From assembly GCA_020853375.1 (NCBI GenBank), contig JADYZA010000116.1:1-5712 (forward strand): 5,712 bases of DNA, given 5' to 3'. The notes under the pieces were generated by a model that ran no database searches, had not been told where the DNA came from, and saw nothing but the letters and a program-made list of their open reading frames with translations. This DNA is from Verrucomicrobiota bacterium. Lineage in GTDB: Bacteria > Verrucomicrobiota > Kiritimatiellia > Kiritimatiellales > Tichowtungiaceae. Both the position numbers and the translations under genes were made by a program. Below, in pieces: positions 5,323 to 5,712 of the stretch (positions are counted from its first letter, which is position 1; the number at the start of each line of letters is the position of its first letter).

Positions 5323-5712
5323 TTATTGGCGACCGGCGCGTTTGAGCTGATCGCGCTCGGTTTTGGTGAGCGTGTGCATGCCGTGCTGGGCGGCTTTGTC
5401 TAAGATACGGTCAATTTCCGCGCGACTGACTGGCGGTTTTTCCGATGGTTGGAACTTTGCCGCGATTTTATGCAGAACGTCGGGTCGCCCGATGACGGTG
5501 GCGTAGATGTAGCCGCCGAGTCCGCCGACGAGGTGGGCGGAGTTGGCGATGCCACCGCCGGGCCCGGCGAGAGTGTGCATGAATTCGTAGGCACCAATTA
5601 GGAGGACGAACAGCCAAGCTTTGATCGGCACGAAGGGGAGAAAGATGATGATGAGTTCGCGGTTTGGGTAGAGAGCGGCGTAGGCTCCAAGGATTCCGAA
5701 GACCGCGCCGGA
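5323..5712 (-). CDS. Rhomboid family intramembrane serine protease, C-terminal part
   Basis: The frame enters from the right edge, so the start and the first transmembrane helices are outside the window; 129 residues are visible. Rhomboids cut substrate proteins within the membrane using a Ser-His dyad. The first visible residues, SGAVFGILGAYAALYP, match the GxSG active-site helix, with the likely catalytic Ser as residue 1 (codon 5712-5710). The likely catalytic His is residue 60 in NSAHLVGGLGGYIYA (codon 5535-5533). Hydrophobic segments lie at about 20-29, 32-42 and 60-73. The tail SRAEIDRILDKAAQHGMHTL (95-114) followed by TKTERDQLKRA is a short cytoplasmic helical domain often found at the end of bacterial rhomboids (DUF6576-like, from memory). 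The gene converges on rnc with a 24-bp gap. Confidence 0.9.
   Translation of the reverse strand, partial: SGAVFGILGAYAALYPNRELIIIFLPFVPIKAWLFVLLIGAYEFMHTLAGPGGGIANSAHLVGGLGGYIYATVIGRPDVLHKIAAKFQPSEKPPVSRAEIDRILDKAAQHGMHTLTKTERDQLKRAGRQ

Noticed and set aside
1..5712. CRISPR array, tRNA, rRNA, insertion sequence or prophage genes
   Set aside because: No spaced direct repeats, tRNA-like folds, transposase motifs or terminal inverted repeats were seen on either strand.

Overview
The window looks like chromosomal DNA from a moderately GC-rich, Gram-negative-type bacterium. The main clues are a type II citrate synthase resembling the proteobacterial form, a lipobox lipoprotein and a rhomboid membrane protease. 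The spaced intergenic palindromes and overall style would fit the PVC superphylum (Verrucomicrobiota/Kiritimatiellota-like). That placement is an impression and was not tested. No phage, transposon, CRISPR or RNA gene is visible.

Left part (1-1901, minus strand): citrate synthase (gltA) is followed 15 bp later by a small TPR protein, probably as one operon. Beyond that is a separate small membrane protein with its own promoter and a strong ribosome binding site; it runs off the left edge. A divergent 223-bp control region (1902-2124) separates gltA from gatB.

Centre (2125-3674, plus strand): gatB encodes the B subunit of the Asp/Glu-tRNA amidotransferase and stands apart from gatA and gatC. 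Its 3' spacer holds a short ~9-bp-period repeat, a TTCCAA/TTGG palindrome and a strong 11-bp-stem bidirectional terminator.

Right part (3704-5712): a minus-strand lipoprotein with a C-terminal SHOCT-like helical hairpin is divergent from rnc (RNase III). rnc converges on the 3' end of a rhomboid protease gene whose N-terminal half is outside the window.

Most genes are housekeeping and do not form a single pathway: carbon entry to the TCA cycle (gltA), tRNA-dependent amidation (gatB), RNA processing (rnc) and membrane proteolysis (rhomboid). The most unusual signal is not a gene. It is a recurring TTCCAA-N3-TTGGAA-type palindrome, seen four times between 3598 and 5320: two perfect copies and two imperfect ones. 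One copy overlaps the rnc ribosome binding site.
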